A DNA stretch of 64,000 bases from Bacillota bacterium (GCA_019422105.1 JAHZDZ010000010.1:62001-126000); one strand, 5' to 3'; shown: positions 50,062 through 58,844, counted from the first letter of the stretch. Notes: generated by a model not told the origin, from the letters alone. Program-made: numbers and translations.

Positions 50062-50844
50062 TTACATTGTGAAATCTTGTTCCTGTGTCGGTTCATCGCT
50101 GATACCATCATACCCTAAATCCTTTTTTATCAGCGTGGTGACATACTCTTTAATTCTTATATCTTTTGTAATAACTATATTGTTTACCAATAGGTACAAT
50201 TCGTATGGTAATTTTATACCTAAATATTTTGATTTGGTCTTTAAATCAGTGGGGATCATATCCACATACTGTGACCGTTCCTCAGACCACTTTTCTCTTT
50301 CTAAAGCATTGCCAAAATCTTCGCCATACACATTTTCTTTTATTAGGTTAACAATATAATCTTGCAAGGTCATACCTAACGTTATTGTTCTGTACTCTAC
50401 CACTGTCCTTAAGTCCAGTGGGATAGAGAATTCAACATTTTTAACCCTTGGTACATCAGCAGAATAAAAATAATTTTTTTTATTATAGGGTATATCCTCA
50501 CTTAAATCCGTTCTTATTAGGTTTACAACGTAATCGTTTATCATTTTCCTCTCTAACAAATCTCTGTCTATCTTTAGCCTTTTCTTCAAATCATTATCAA
50601 TGCGAATTGATAAGGTTTTTGGCTCATCTGTTTTTGTCCAGTATTCTTTATCGTTCCATCCAAGCAAATCCCGTTGACTCAGCCATTGTTCACGCTTAAA
50701 GAACTCACAGCAATCCTCATAACCCAAATCCTCCAATATTAAATTTTGAATATATTCTGATTGGGAGGCTTTTAAAAATTTGACTCTGAATAGTATTCTT
50801 TTTTTAAAGTCATCCTGCAAATTATTAATGGTAATCGTGCTCAT
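50062..50844 (-). CDS. Protein of about four tandem ribbon-helix-helix-like units
   Basis: A 260-residue protein in which a strand, then (L)KKR/T-type helix, then an SEYIQNLILEDLGY-type helix recurs four times: about 1-40, 75-110, 130-170 and 210-250 (for example MINDYVVNLIRTDL, LQDYIVNLIKENVYG and IKEYVTTLIKKDLGYDG). The units resemble Arc/MetJ ribbon-helix-helix half-sites linked in one chain. Two short Trp-rich linkers (FKREQWLSQRD, LEREKWSEERSQ) are also alike. GAAGGAGGG precedes the ATG. DNA binding is inferred. I know no named family for it. Confidence 0.6.
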   Translation of the reverse strand: MSTITINNLQDDFKKRILFRVKFLKASQSEYIQNLILEDLGYEDCCEFFKREQWLSQRDLLGWNDKEYWTKTDEPKTLSIRIDNDLKKRLKIDRDLLERKMINDYVVNLIRTDLSEDIPYNKKNYFYSADVPRVKNVEFSIPLDLRTVVEYRTITLGMTLQDYIVNLIKENVYGEDFGNALEREKWSEERSQYVDMIPTDLKTKSKYLGIKLPYELYLLVNNIVITKDIRIKEYVTTLIKKDLGYDGISDEPTQEQDFTM

Positions 50845-50900
50845 TTTATCCCTCCTTCTGATTTATTAAGATAACTTATACCACTGCTTGGCATACAAAG

Positions 50901-51818
50901 CTATAAAGAAGGGCCGTAAAACTCAGGTTCATTATTTTCCTGTTCTTCCTCCGCTGTACAATTTTCGGAACAGGACATATTATTATCAATTTCTGCCGCC
51001 GCCTCTGTTTCTTCCTTTTCGTTTTCAGGCGAAACCTTGATAACAGCATCTTTATCAATAGCGTCCACCTTGTTGAGCCATGCGGAGTTTCCCTCCAAAT
51101 CTTTCGTCAACAATTTTCTGGCTTCCTTGCATTCTTCGCCTATAAGTCCAAGGCGCACAAGCCATGTTCGCATTACGAATTTGTCATTTGGTGACAAGTT
51201 TTCTTTTTCGCTGACAGTTTTCGCTCTATCGGCGTAGTTCGTAATACCTTGGGATAGCTGGATATAGCTTTTGATTGCCTCATTATTCAGTGTGCTTTTA
51301 AATAGGGGAAAGGATACTATATTTTCATAAATTAATTTTGATGTATCAGCTATTTTGTCAAACTCAGTATTTAACACCTTACGCAGCAATTTGTCTTTGC
51401 TTTTTTGGACTCTATCCAGATTTTCAAAGAACTTATCTGTTGACAGAATCCCTGTTGTGTCCAGAAAAACTGTCATCCTTGTTGTATCATTAACAACAGC
51501 GCCCTTCAAAATCAGATTGTCCCTAATGTTGTTTAATATATCCAGCTCCCTTTCATATAGCAGAGGTGTTGTTATTCTGGTCTGGTAGAAAAAGTTTCCT
51601 TTCACAAGACTATTGTTCATTGACCTTTCAGGTTTTACATTTTCGGCTGTGTCAACCAGCCAAATTCTATTATGGTTGTCCTTGATGGAATAGTATTCCT
51701 TCTCATTGCCTGAATAATAGGCGTATTCTGTATTGAAATATTTGGCAATTATTTCAGCCGCCTGTTTTTTTGTGATTCCTGTTAAATCTAGTTTTAAACC
51801 GTATTTTCGCCAACGCAT
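50901..51818 (-). CDS. Amidoligase-fold paralogue lacking catalytic residues
   Basis: A 305-residue protein aligned end to end with the amidoligase at 45278: LTGITKKQAAEIIAKYFNTE, LILKGAVVNDTT, SYIQLSQGITN and RTWLVRLGLIGEECKEAR correspond closely. The ligand residues are gone: GIEIE becomes GLKLD, VELVSP becomes TRITTP and HVHID becomes TVFLD, and the EFRLFNGT strand is missing. It is therefore probably not a ligase but a regulatory or scaffold partner. The C-terminal 45 residues are acidic. GAAAGAGGCG precedes the ATG. It lies between the Fic and tandem-RHH genes. Confidence 0.78.
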   Translation of the reverse strand: MRWRKYGLKLDLTGITKKQAAEIIAKYFNTEYAYYSGNEKEYYSIKDNHNRIWLVDTAENVKPERSMNNSLVKGNFFYQTRITTPLLYERELDILNNIRDNLILKGAVVNDTTRMTVFLDTTGILSTDKFFENLDRVQKSKDKLLRKVLNTEFDKIADTSKLIYENIVSFPLFKSTLNNEAIKSYIQLSQGITNYADRAKTVSEKENLSPNDKFVMRTWLVRLGLIGEECKEARKLLTKDLEGNSAWLNKVDAIDKDAVIKVSPENEKEETEAAAEIDNNMSCSENCTAEEEQENNEPEFYGPSL

Positions 51819-51863
51819 TTTTTTCGCCTCTTTCTAAATTTATTTTATTTACTTACGTATGAG

Positions 51864-51896
51864 CAAAAAAATAAGGCAGAGATTTTTCTCTGCCTT
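51864..51896 (-). terminator. Terminator after the Fic gene
   Basis: AAGGCAGAGA (51873-51882) and TCTCTGCCTT (51887-51896) form a 10-bp stem; on the minus strand ATTTTTT follows. Confidence 0.85.
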
Positions 51897-51909
51897 TTCC
51901 CTACTATTT

Positions 51910-52680
51910 TTATAAATCCAAATCTAACCTATTCGTTTGCACCTTGGACTGTTCTATCATCTGAATATATCTGTCAAGCTGTTTTTCCTCCAGTTCGGCC
52001 ACCATTTCTGCGAAAGGATTCAGGTTGTCTTCAACCGCGTATGCCTCCAATGTATTAAAATACTCCAGTCGGTTTTCTTTTGCTATTGATATGGGGACAA
52101 ATCCTTCTGACATCAGCTGGTAATTCATTATCAGTCTTGATGTGCGTCCGTTGCCGTCTGCAAATGGATGAATTTTCACAAACTCTGCATGTGTCCATGC
52201 CGCCAGCTCTATTGGATTTAACTCTTTGCTTTTCCACGTCAAGTCAGCGTAAAAATTCTTTATTTGACGATACATTTCATTGGGCGTAGGGGGAGTGTGC
52301 TGCGCTCCGGATATATACACATCAACACTGCGGTAAACGCCGCCAATCATGATATTATCCATAAGCATTGCATGGATATCCTTTACTATCTTTTCATCCA
52401 GCTCCGATTTATTTTCTATGCATTCCTTCACATACTTGAAAGCTTTGTGGTGGTTTACCTGCTCATATATCTCCCGTAGGTCTTTGCCGCCAACGGAGAT
52501 GCCGTCCTCCAGCACCAGCTTTGTCTCGATGAGCGTCAGTGTATTTCCCTCTATGGCTGTAGAGTTGTGTGTATACTCTATCTCAAACGCTTTTTCATAG
52601 CTGGATATGGTGAGTTCCGGTATGGCCTGCCTATGATTTTGGCAATATTCTTTTTTCTGAAGCAATCTATCTATATCCAA
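51910..52680 (-). CDS. Fic-domain AMP transferase, class II
   Basis: A 256-residue protein with the complete Fic motif HPFADGNGRTSR (about 172-183) and, at about 40-46, the inhibitory helix motif STAIEGN, whose Glu blocks ATP in class II Fic proteins. The flap region has SGAQHTPP. It would attach AMP (or another nucleotide part) to a protein hydroxyl when inhibition is relieved. A TTG start follows AGAGGTGAA. No antitoxin gene is needed or seen. It lies between the relaxase and the dead amidoligase. The target could be host or ICE proteins. Confidence 0.88.
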   Translation of the reverse strand: MDIDRLLQKKEYCQNHRQAIPELTISSYEKAFEIEYTHNSTAIEGNTLTLIETKLVLEDGISVGGKDLREIYEQVNHHKAFKYVKECIENKSELDEKIVKDIHAMLMDNIMIGGVYRSVDVYISGAQHTPPTPNEMYRQIKNFYADLTWKSKELNPIELAAWTHAEFVKIHPFADGNGRTSRLIMNYQLMSEGFVPISIAKENRLEYFNTLEAYAVEDNLNPFAEMVAELEEKQLDRYIQMIEQSKVQTNRLDLDL

Positions 52681-52753
52681 AAGTATTCACCTCTGTTTCC
52701 ATAATAAGTATTTTCCTTATTTTATAATAAATAAACACAGAAAGCAAATAAAG

Positions 52754-55700
52754 TCACCCCATCCTTTGTCCCTGCGCCATTTTCTTCTCCGCAATCTTCC
52801 TCATCAGCTTACTGTCATTTTTGATTCGAATTCCGCTCTGCCTACAGTAATCGTTTTCAATCATTTTACTAAGCCGCTTTGCCAAAATCATGAATGCATT
52901 TTGCGCCTGTTGTATTTTCCAGTTCCTTGCTATTTCAAGAAGCATAGTTGCCATTTCATTTCCGGATGCCTCCGACATTTTCAGCCATTTAACAGCTTCC
53001 TCTATATTTCGATTGTCCGAGTCGAACAGATAATAATATCCTAATGCGTATTGGGCGAAATCTTTTCCTTTTTCCGCTGTGACAGTAAGTATTTCTATCC
53101 AGCTATCCATTTCTTCTTTTGGTGGGTGGAATTCATATTCGCCTTTCATTGCCACTTTTATCAGAAAAAATAAAGCGAAGATATTTTTCATCTTCGCCGC
53201 TTCCTTCATGTAACGGATACCTTTTTCAATATCCTGTTCCATCCCTTTACCGTCTATGTTCATTTTTCCGGCTTTGTATGCGCTAAAGCCGTCTTTATCC
53301 TTGTCACTGTCTATCATTTCTATAAATCCCGCATATGCTTTGCGATACCAAAAATCAGCTTTTTCATGATTAATTTCAACGCCAACACCGTCTTCATACA
53401 TCTCGCCCACTTTATACGCAGAGATGGGTATTTCTTCACCTGCTATTTCAAAATAGGAGAGGGCGATACTATAATTTCGCGGTATATCAATACCATCATA
53501 ATATAGTTTCGCCAAATTGTAGTAAGCGCCTGAATTGCCTTGATCCGCAGACTTTTGAAGCCAGAACACCGCTTTGTCTGTATTCTTTTCAACACCTTCA
53601 CCGTTCAGGTATATTTTACCTATGGCATATTGGGCATACTGGTTTCCTTTCTTGGAAGAAGATAAAAATCGCTCTGACGCTTTTATCAAATCTATGGAAA
53701 TACCCAATCCGTCACGGAGCATTTTACCCACCTTGTATTCTAGGTTTCCGTCTTTATCTTCTTCTTTTTTCAGTGACGCAATAAATCCTTCATAGGCAAT
53801 GACATATAATTCATCCGATTTATCTTTATCTGCTTTTGCTCCAATGCCTTGCCGATACATTTCCGCCGCCTTATAAGCTGCATATGGTATTGTGAGTGCT
53901 GAATTTTCAAAATACACCAGCGCATCGCTGAATGATTGGCTTACCTCTATTCCTTCGTAGTACATTTTACCCAGCGCATACTGTGCAAAGGCATTGCCTT
54001 GTTCGGCAGACTCCTTGTACCATCTTACGGCTTTTTTATAGCTTTGGGAAACACCAACGCCGTCATAGAACATTTTTCCAATGGCATATTGGGAGAACTG
54101 GTTCTTCAGTTTCGCTGATTTCAAATACCATTCAGCCGCCTTTTTCATATTGACCTCTGTACCATACCCGAATTTATGTATGCCGCCCAAATAAAACTCC
54201 AGCAAATCATTTGGTATTGATTTTTCCATATTTGAAAAAGCCATGTTAACTTCTTTATAATACTCTTGTACTAGGGCTTCGTTCTTTTCTGCTCCCTTGC
54301 CTTTTGCTGTCAACGAAGCCAACTGGTATTTCGCAAATGGATTTCCCTTTTGGGATTCCTCTGAAAAAAGTTGATAGGCTTTTATAAAGTCACTCTCGGT
54401 CACATCATTCTTCCTGATTAAACTTCTCGCTTTTTTGAAGGCTTTCGTCCAGTAGGTTTTAAATATATACTTTTTTGCTTCCATTGAGGCTTTCTCCGGT
54501 GCTGTTAAATTATCATCATCGTCATTGTCATCTTCATCTGAATCGTCAGGAAATATTATATCTGAAATTTCTTCCATATCTTCTTCAGGTAACTGAATTG
54601 TGTCATCCGTTTCCTTCGGCTGCATCTCTTTAACAGTATTTTCGGAAACTTCTTGAAGGGAGCAGTTTATTTCCAACGCATACTTAATAATTTTATTCTT
54701 GATACTCTTAAATTCCGATTCCTCTGCTATTGACCTTTTGGGTGCTCCATTTTTTTGATAGGTCAGGAGTACCGCGTCTTTAAAGTCCAACCAAATCCCA
54801 TAGAGCTTTTCCACCTTTTCATCTTTACTCAACTCTGCCATAATACTGTCAACCAACACTTTATTTGATTTGTTGAGTCTTCCGTACACACGGTATTTGG
54901 AATTTTTCAGGTTGTCAGCCAATTTCATCAACATAGCTTCCGCTTCAGGATTTGCTTTATTCGAAAGAGAAGCTGCATTTAAAAACTCAGAGTCAAAAAA
55001 ATCCTTGATTTCCTGTCGGGCCTTATCCTTCTCGGCATATATTTGGTACAACTCGTCATGGAAAATTTCTGAGGCAAAGTCACGGCGCATATTTTCTATT
55101 CCCTTATTGGTGAGGTATCCTTCTCTTGCTTTTTTGGAGTACACCATTAAGTGTATATGGGGATGGTAGCTTTCGTTGTGGAAGGCCGCATACCATACTA
55201 AGTTTTCAGACGGTATTTTCATGTTCTCGGCAATAGAAGGGATTTTTGATTTTACAAGTTCCCGCCATGCTGACGGATTTTCAAATCCCAACCGAGTTGC
55301 GTCTTCTCTACGCAGGCTTACCACATGAGTCCAAATATATCCTGTATGCTCGGCCGTTTCTTTTTTCACTTTATTTAAATCAATAATATCGTCCGAGCCG
55401 TTCCAGAGTGCATGACCTTGTGTAAAACTCTCGGCGCCCGGTCTATTTGCAAGGTATCCTATGTAGTTTTCCATATCATTTCCCGACTCAAGAGCCAACT
55501 CTGATATTTTTATTATCAGCTCGCTGGCATTTGACACCGTAGGATTTTTCAAATAATCGTCATGCTCAAATGTTTCTTTCGCCTCCGGATACTTTTTCAG
55601 TTGCTGCTCTATCCATTTAATTTGCTTTGCAGTTGATTTTTTGTTTGCAAGGGAAGGGGAGTAGTGTTCCGCGCCCGGTCTTGTTGCCAGGTACTGTATG

Positions 55701-55765
55701 AAATTTTCCATATGCTCTTTAGAATTATTTTTCATGTACCTTGATGTAAATATAATTTTTGGCAC
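52754..55765 (-). CDS. MobP3-like relaxase fused to Sel1 repeats
   Basis: A 1,003-residue conjugative relaxase. The first 250 residues form the nickase: two TRPGAE segments (MENFIQYLATRPGAEHYSPS and YIGYLANRPGAESFTQG), WTHVVSLRRED and the three-His metal motif YHPHIHLMVYS (about 208-218). A helical linker with an acidic run (about 400-425) leads to at least ten Sel1-like repeats (about 460-960; YAIGKMFYDGVGVSQSYKKA). Sel1 repeats bind proteins, perhaps the secretion machinery. A GTG start follows GGAGGC. A candidate oriT lies about 1.7 kb upstream beyond accessory genes. Confidence 0.9.
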   Translation of the reverse strand: MPKIIFTSRYMKNNSKEHMENFIQYLATRPGAEHYSPSLANKKSTAKQIKWIEQQLKKYPEAKETFEHDDYLKNPTVSNASELIIKISELALESGNDMENYIGYLANRPGAESFTQGHALWNGSDDIIDLNKVKKETAEHTGYIWTHVVSLRREDATRLGFENPSAWRELVKSKIPSIAENMKIPSENLVWYAAFHNESYHPHIHLMVYSKKAREGYLTNKGIENMRRDFASEIFHDELYQIYAEKDKARQEIKDFFDSEFLNAASLSNKANPEAEAMLMKLADNLKNSKYRVYGRLNKSNKVLVDSIMAELSKDEKVEKLYGIWLDFKDAVLLTYQKNGAPKRSIAEESEFKSIKNKIIKYALEINCSLQEVSENTVKEMQPKETDDTIQLPEEDMEEISDIIFPDDSDEDDNDDDDNLTAPEKASMEAKKYIFKTYWTKAFKKARSLIRKNDVTESDFIKAYQLFSEESQKGNPFAKYQLASLTAKGKGAEKNEALVQEYYKEVNMAFSNMEKSIPNDLLEFYLGGIHKFGYGTEVNMKKAAEWYLKSAKLKNQFSQYAIGKMFYDGVGVSQSYKKAVRWYKESAEQGNAFAQYALGKMYYEGIEVSQSFSDALVYFENSALTIPYAAYKAAEMYRQGIGAKADKDKSDELYVIAYEGFIASLKKEEDKDGNLEYKVGKMLRDGLGISIDLIKASERFLSSSKKGNQYAQYAIGKIYLNGEGVEKNTDKAVFWLQKSADQGNSGAYYNLAKLYYDGIDIPRNYSIALSYFEIAGEEIPISAYKVGEMYEDGVGVEINHEKADFWYRKAYAGFIEMIDSDKDKDGFSAYKAGKMNIDGKGMEQDIEKGIRYMKEAAKMKNIFALFFLIKVAMKGEYEFHPPKEEMDSWIEILTVTAEKGKDFAQYALGYYYLFDSDNRNIEEAVKWLKMSEASGNEMATMLLEIARNWKIQQAQNAFMILAKRLSKMIENDYCRQSGIRIKNDSKLMRKIAEKKMAQGQRMG

Positions 55766-55786
55766 AACTCACCAGCCTCCTGCTCC

Positions 55787-56353
55787 CTAGTATTTCATTT
55801 CCATATCATTAATGTCTTGTGAGATTTCAATGCGCTTTTGGAATTCCTGTTCTGTGTCAATGAAAAAATCATCGCCACGAAATGAAATATACATAGCTCC
55901 GTCATTTGTATTCATAGCATATTCTTCAAGCAGCTCCCCCCAGTCCCCCAAATATTCTGCTTCGAAGTATCTTTTTAAAATACCTATTTCGTCATTACTC
56001 AATTCTGCTCTGACTTTACATTCCATAACCGCATATGCTTTTTCAGCCACGATGACTATCTTGGGCATGACTTTTTTAATTTTATTTAGAATACTTTTTT
56101 CCAGCTCACTATCGTTGTATAAATGAAAATGTTTCATTAGCACATCTTGTTCGTCAATGTAAAACCATCTCAAACGAATTGCTTTATTAATCTGTTTTAC
56201 ATAATTAATTAAATCTTCTGGCTGCAGATAGCTTATCAGCCCATCATCGTATTTATCAATTAATTCTTTTTTAAAATAAGCATTGTATTCTAAAAATCCA
56301 CATCCGGTATAATCCAGTACAGCCATTACCGGACTGTAAAATCTTATTTTCAC
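55787..56353 (-). CDS. DUF6329-like protein, copy B
   Basis: A 188-residue soluble protein. MKIRFYSPVMAVLDY at the N-terminus and LGDWGELLEEYAMNTNDGAMYISFRGDDFFIDTEQ at about 138-172 align with the gene at 56785. The family is a conserved ICE neighbour of unknown function, recalled as DUF6329. Its GTG overlaps the stop of the accessory gene by four bases. Longer middle part than its paralogue. Confidence 0.6.
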   Translation of the reverse strand: MKIRFYSPVMAVLDYTGCGFLEYNAYFKKELIDKYDDGLISYLQPEDLINYVKQINKAIRLRWFYIDEQDVLMKHFHLYNDSELEKSILNKIKKVMPKIVIVAEKAYAVMECKVRAELSNDEIGILKRYFEAEYLGDWGELLEEYAMNTNDGAMYISFRGDDFFIDTEQEFQKRIEISQDINDMEMKY

Positions 56354-56766
56354 ATATCCTCACCTCTTTGAAATTTCACGGCAGACTCCATATTCAATAT
56401 TCCATTGATTTTCTTCACTTCGTTTACGCAGCGTATATGAAGTCGGCGGATAGTTTCATCATCCATTTCGTTGATAGAGGCCAGCATCTGTTCCAGCTTT
56501 GCCAGCTCCACAGCGATTTTAAAAAGCAGACGGGCGATTCTGTTTTCTGATGTTTTTACTATGCCTTCCACGGCTTCGCTTACAACTCCGGCAAAAAAAT
56601 TTACATTTGTTTGCGCCGAGAGATATGAGGAATAGAACTCAATTGCTTTTTCTATATATTCGTTTCTGCTTCTTGTGTCCATCAGCTCCATGCCGGCTCT
56701 GCAGTTGCGGAAAGTTTTTTCCGAGATTCGAAGTGTAAATGTAATTTTATCCTCCTGCTGATCCAT
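56350..56766 (-). CDS. Relaxosome accessory (MobC/RHH-like) protein
   Basis: A 138-residue protein. The N-terminus ITFTLRISEKTFRNCRAGMELMDTRSRNEYIEKAIEFY is a ribbon-helix-helix unit; the C-terminal two-thirds are helical. Size and position, between oriT-like DNA and the relaxase gene and translationally coupled to the next gene, fit an accessory protein that binds oriT and recruits the relaxase. Confidence 0.7.
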   Translation of the reverse strand: MDQQEDKITFTLRISEKTFRNCRAGMELMDTRSRNEYIEKAIEFYSSYLSAQTNVNFFAGVVSEAVEGIVKTSENRIARLLFKIAVELAKLEQMLASINEMDDETIRRLHIRCVNEVKKINGILNMESAVKFQRGEDM

Positions 56767-56784
56767 CTATCCACCTTCTTCCAT

Positions 56785-57318
56785 TTACATAGACATATTT
56801 ATTTCTTTTGCTTTTTCCTCCAGCAGTGTATCCCTGATCTCATCCTCTGTCCGAATAAAAAAGTTCTTGTCTTGCCAGAAGCTGATAAAAAGCTCTCCTT
56901 CTTTTATTTTAATTCCTTGTTGCTCAAACCCTTCTCCCCAACCGTCGCTGTACTGACCCGCTATATAATCTTTTATGGAACTCATCTCATTAGGGTTAAG
57001 TGGATTATTAATTTCCAGTTCCATTACACCAAACAGTGTGCCGTCAATATTTTTCACTTTTGGAAAAGCACTTACTACTTTTTCAGAAACAGACTTCTCA
57101 AATTCCCTATTAGATTCCCAGTCCCAATAATATTCCATCAGACCCCTTGAGGTCATTTCTCCGTCATCATATGCTTTCATTTCTTCCTCGATATTCTTTT
57201 GGTAGTCTGCTAACTCCCGGCCATTCCACTCTGCGCATTCATCCTCATATCCACTTTCGCTGTAAAATCCGCTCAACCATACCTGTCCCTTTAAAGGGCT
57301 GTAAAGTCTTGTTTTCAT
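56785..57318 (-). CDS. DUF6329-like protein, copy A
   Basis: A 177-residue paralogue of the protein at 55787, sharing MKTRLYSPLKGQVW and SDGWGEGFEQQGIKIKEGELF with an FFIRTEDEI ending. AAAGGAGGA precedes the ATG. It is the first gene after the oriT-like segment. Two copies flanking the RHH accessory gene suggest a relaxosome-related role; function is unknown. Confidence 0.6.
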   Translation of the reverse strand: MKTRLYSPLKGQVWLSGFYSESGYEDECAEWNGRELADYQKNIEEEMKAYDDGEMTSRGLMEYYWDWESNREFEKSVSEKVVSAFPKVKNIDGTLFGVMELEINNPLNPNEMSSIKDYIAGQYSDGWGEGFEQQGIKIKEGELFISFWQDKNFFIRTEDEIRDTLLEEKAKEINMSM

Positions 57319-57429
57319 ATCAAAATCCTCCTTTTTCTTCTTATTATCGGCTGTGGTATCATCAAAGACACCACCGGAAAGCCCCCAGTTTTCTAAGGTA
57401 AAAGCCTGTTTTTCATTCTTTTTGGTGAG

Positions 57430-57540
57430 CGAAATGACACCACACCTCTACATGTGATACCACAAAAAAGCTCTTAAAAATCCCCGCACTGCGGGGATTT
57501 GAGGAAGTTTGGCGTGGGGAATGACACCACGCCTTTAACC
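57430..57540. other. Candidate origin of transfer (oriT)
   Basis: This 110-bp stretch holds AATGACACCACACC (57433-57446) and AATGACACCACGCC (57520-57533) as direct repeats 87 bp apart, the second inside a GGCGTGG-N9-CCACGCC dyad, and a perfect AAATCCCCGC-ACT-GCGGGGATTT hairpin (57478-57500) between them. It is the gene-free segment immediately upstream of the relaxosome genes. The central hairpin could instead terminate the gene at 57729. The nick site is not identified. The rest of 57319-57728 shows no gene. Confidence 0.5.
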
Positions 57541-57728
57541 TGCACCGTCACATCATAGGACGTGGCGGCATCTTTTTAGCCCCTTGATTCTTTATTTCAT
57601 TATCCGCTTTTGCCAAATCGACCTGACAGGCTTCCTTTCATTCCTGTGGGACAGTTCCTCGCAATAGTCAACAAAATCGAACAGGTCGGCTTAAAGGCCG
57701 CAAAAAAGGGCAGACTCTTTTGTCTGCC

Positions 57729-58844
57729 CTACATTTGTAAATCCCTATTAGGTTCATTTTCAATATTCGATTCCCTATGTCGTACTGCCTTTTCAACGGC
57801 ATCTTCTAAGCTCCAGCCGAGTGATAAACGGTAATTGACTATGCAAGGATTTATTCCTTGTTTTTCGGCGAGTTCCCTTATGGAACGGTATGTTTTTCCT
57901 TTATACTCAATTCCTTTGCCTTTATTCTGAGTATGAGGCGGCGATTTCAACGCATCTTCTAAACTCCAGCCTTGTTTCAACCGATAATAAACAGTGGGAG
58001 TTTTTTGATTATATTTCTTTGCTAATTCTTTTATATAATAGTATTTTCCCTTATACTCAATTTTTCGTTTTTCCGCTTTAGGCGTTGGAACAACTTCAAT
58101 ATTTGTCCGGGAGCGTACTGCCTTTTCAACGGCGTCTTCTAAGCTCCAGCCGAGTGATAAACGGTAATTGACAGTCTTAGGATTTATTCCTTGTTTTTTG
58201 GCGAGTTCCCTTATGGAACGGTATGTTTTTCCTTTATACTCAATTCCTGTGCCTCTATTCTGCGTATGAAGCGGCGATTTCAACGCATCTTCTAAACTCC
58301 AGCCTTGTTTCAACCGATAATAAACAGTGTCAGTTTTTTGATTAAATTTCTTTGCTAATTCTTTTTTATAATAGTATTTTCCCTCATACTCAATTTTTAT
58401 TTTTGTACTCTGTTTTTTCATTTTAGGCGTTGGAACAACCATTTCTTTTAAGTTCCAGCCAGCTTGTACATACTTTACTTGCCTTAGCAACGGTTCGAAG
58501 GTATCTATTTTGTAATAATCCTGTAGATACTCAATTAAAAACTCAATATTCCTTCCATGCACGTCGCTTAAATTGTTTTTAGAATTTATCAAAAAACAAA
58601 GCAATTCGATGATTTTTTCTTTTTTTATTTCATCAGGTATTTGGATAATTTTTTTTGGATTGTCAAAAATCCTGTTGAGCCTTTCTTCAATTTCAATTAT
58701 CGGCACTTCACAAGCTATCCCTATGTCATGAATTCCGTTCCGGTAAACATTGACTATGTTAGGGCATTTACTCCAACTTCCATAAAAATATAGAGTTTCA
58801 GTAGCATTATTTTCTATAATATCCAATGCTTCTTGTGCATTCAA
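57729..58844 (-). CDS. Protein with four tandem HTH-like repeats
   Basis: A 371-residue protein. Residues 1-115 form a helical domain shared with the gene at 58919. From about 150 on, four 55-residue units follow in A-B-A-B order, each with a GKYYY or GKTYR strand, a (K/R)ELAKK helix, a TVYYRL or VNYRL recognition-like helix and GWSLEDA. At DNA level the A-B pair repeats with a 333-bp period. The units look like the short HTH/NUMOD-type modules attached to homing endonucleases and ICE proteins. A TTG start follows AGGAGGTG. It probably binds DNA at several sites; no enzyme domain is visible. Confidence 0.65.
   Translation of the reverse strand: MNAQEALDIIENNATETLYFYGSWSKCPNIVNVYRNGIHDIGIACEVPIIEIEERLNRIFDNPKKIIQIPDEIKKEKIIELLCFLINSKNNLSDVHGRNIEFLIEYLQDYYKIDTFEPLLRQVKYVQAGWNLKEMVVPTPKMKKQSTKIKIEYEGKYYYKKELAKKFNQKTDTVYYRLKQGWSLEDALKSPLHTQNRGTGIEYKGKTYRSIRELAKKQGINPKTVNYRLSLGWSLEDAVEKAVRSRTNIEVVPTPKAEKRKIEYKGKYYYIKELAKKYNQKTPTVYYRLKQGWSLEDALKSPPHTQNKGKGIEYKGKTYRSIRELAEKQGINPCIVNYRLSLGWSLEDAVEKAVRHRESNIENEPNRDLQM

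Noticed and set aside
57610..57834. Plus-strand 74-codon frame near the oriT-like region
   Set aside because: It overlaps the 3' end of the HTH-repeat gene and has no ribosome site.
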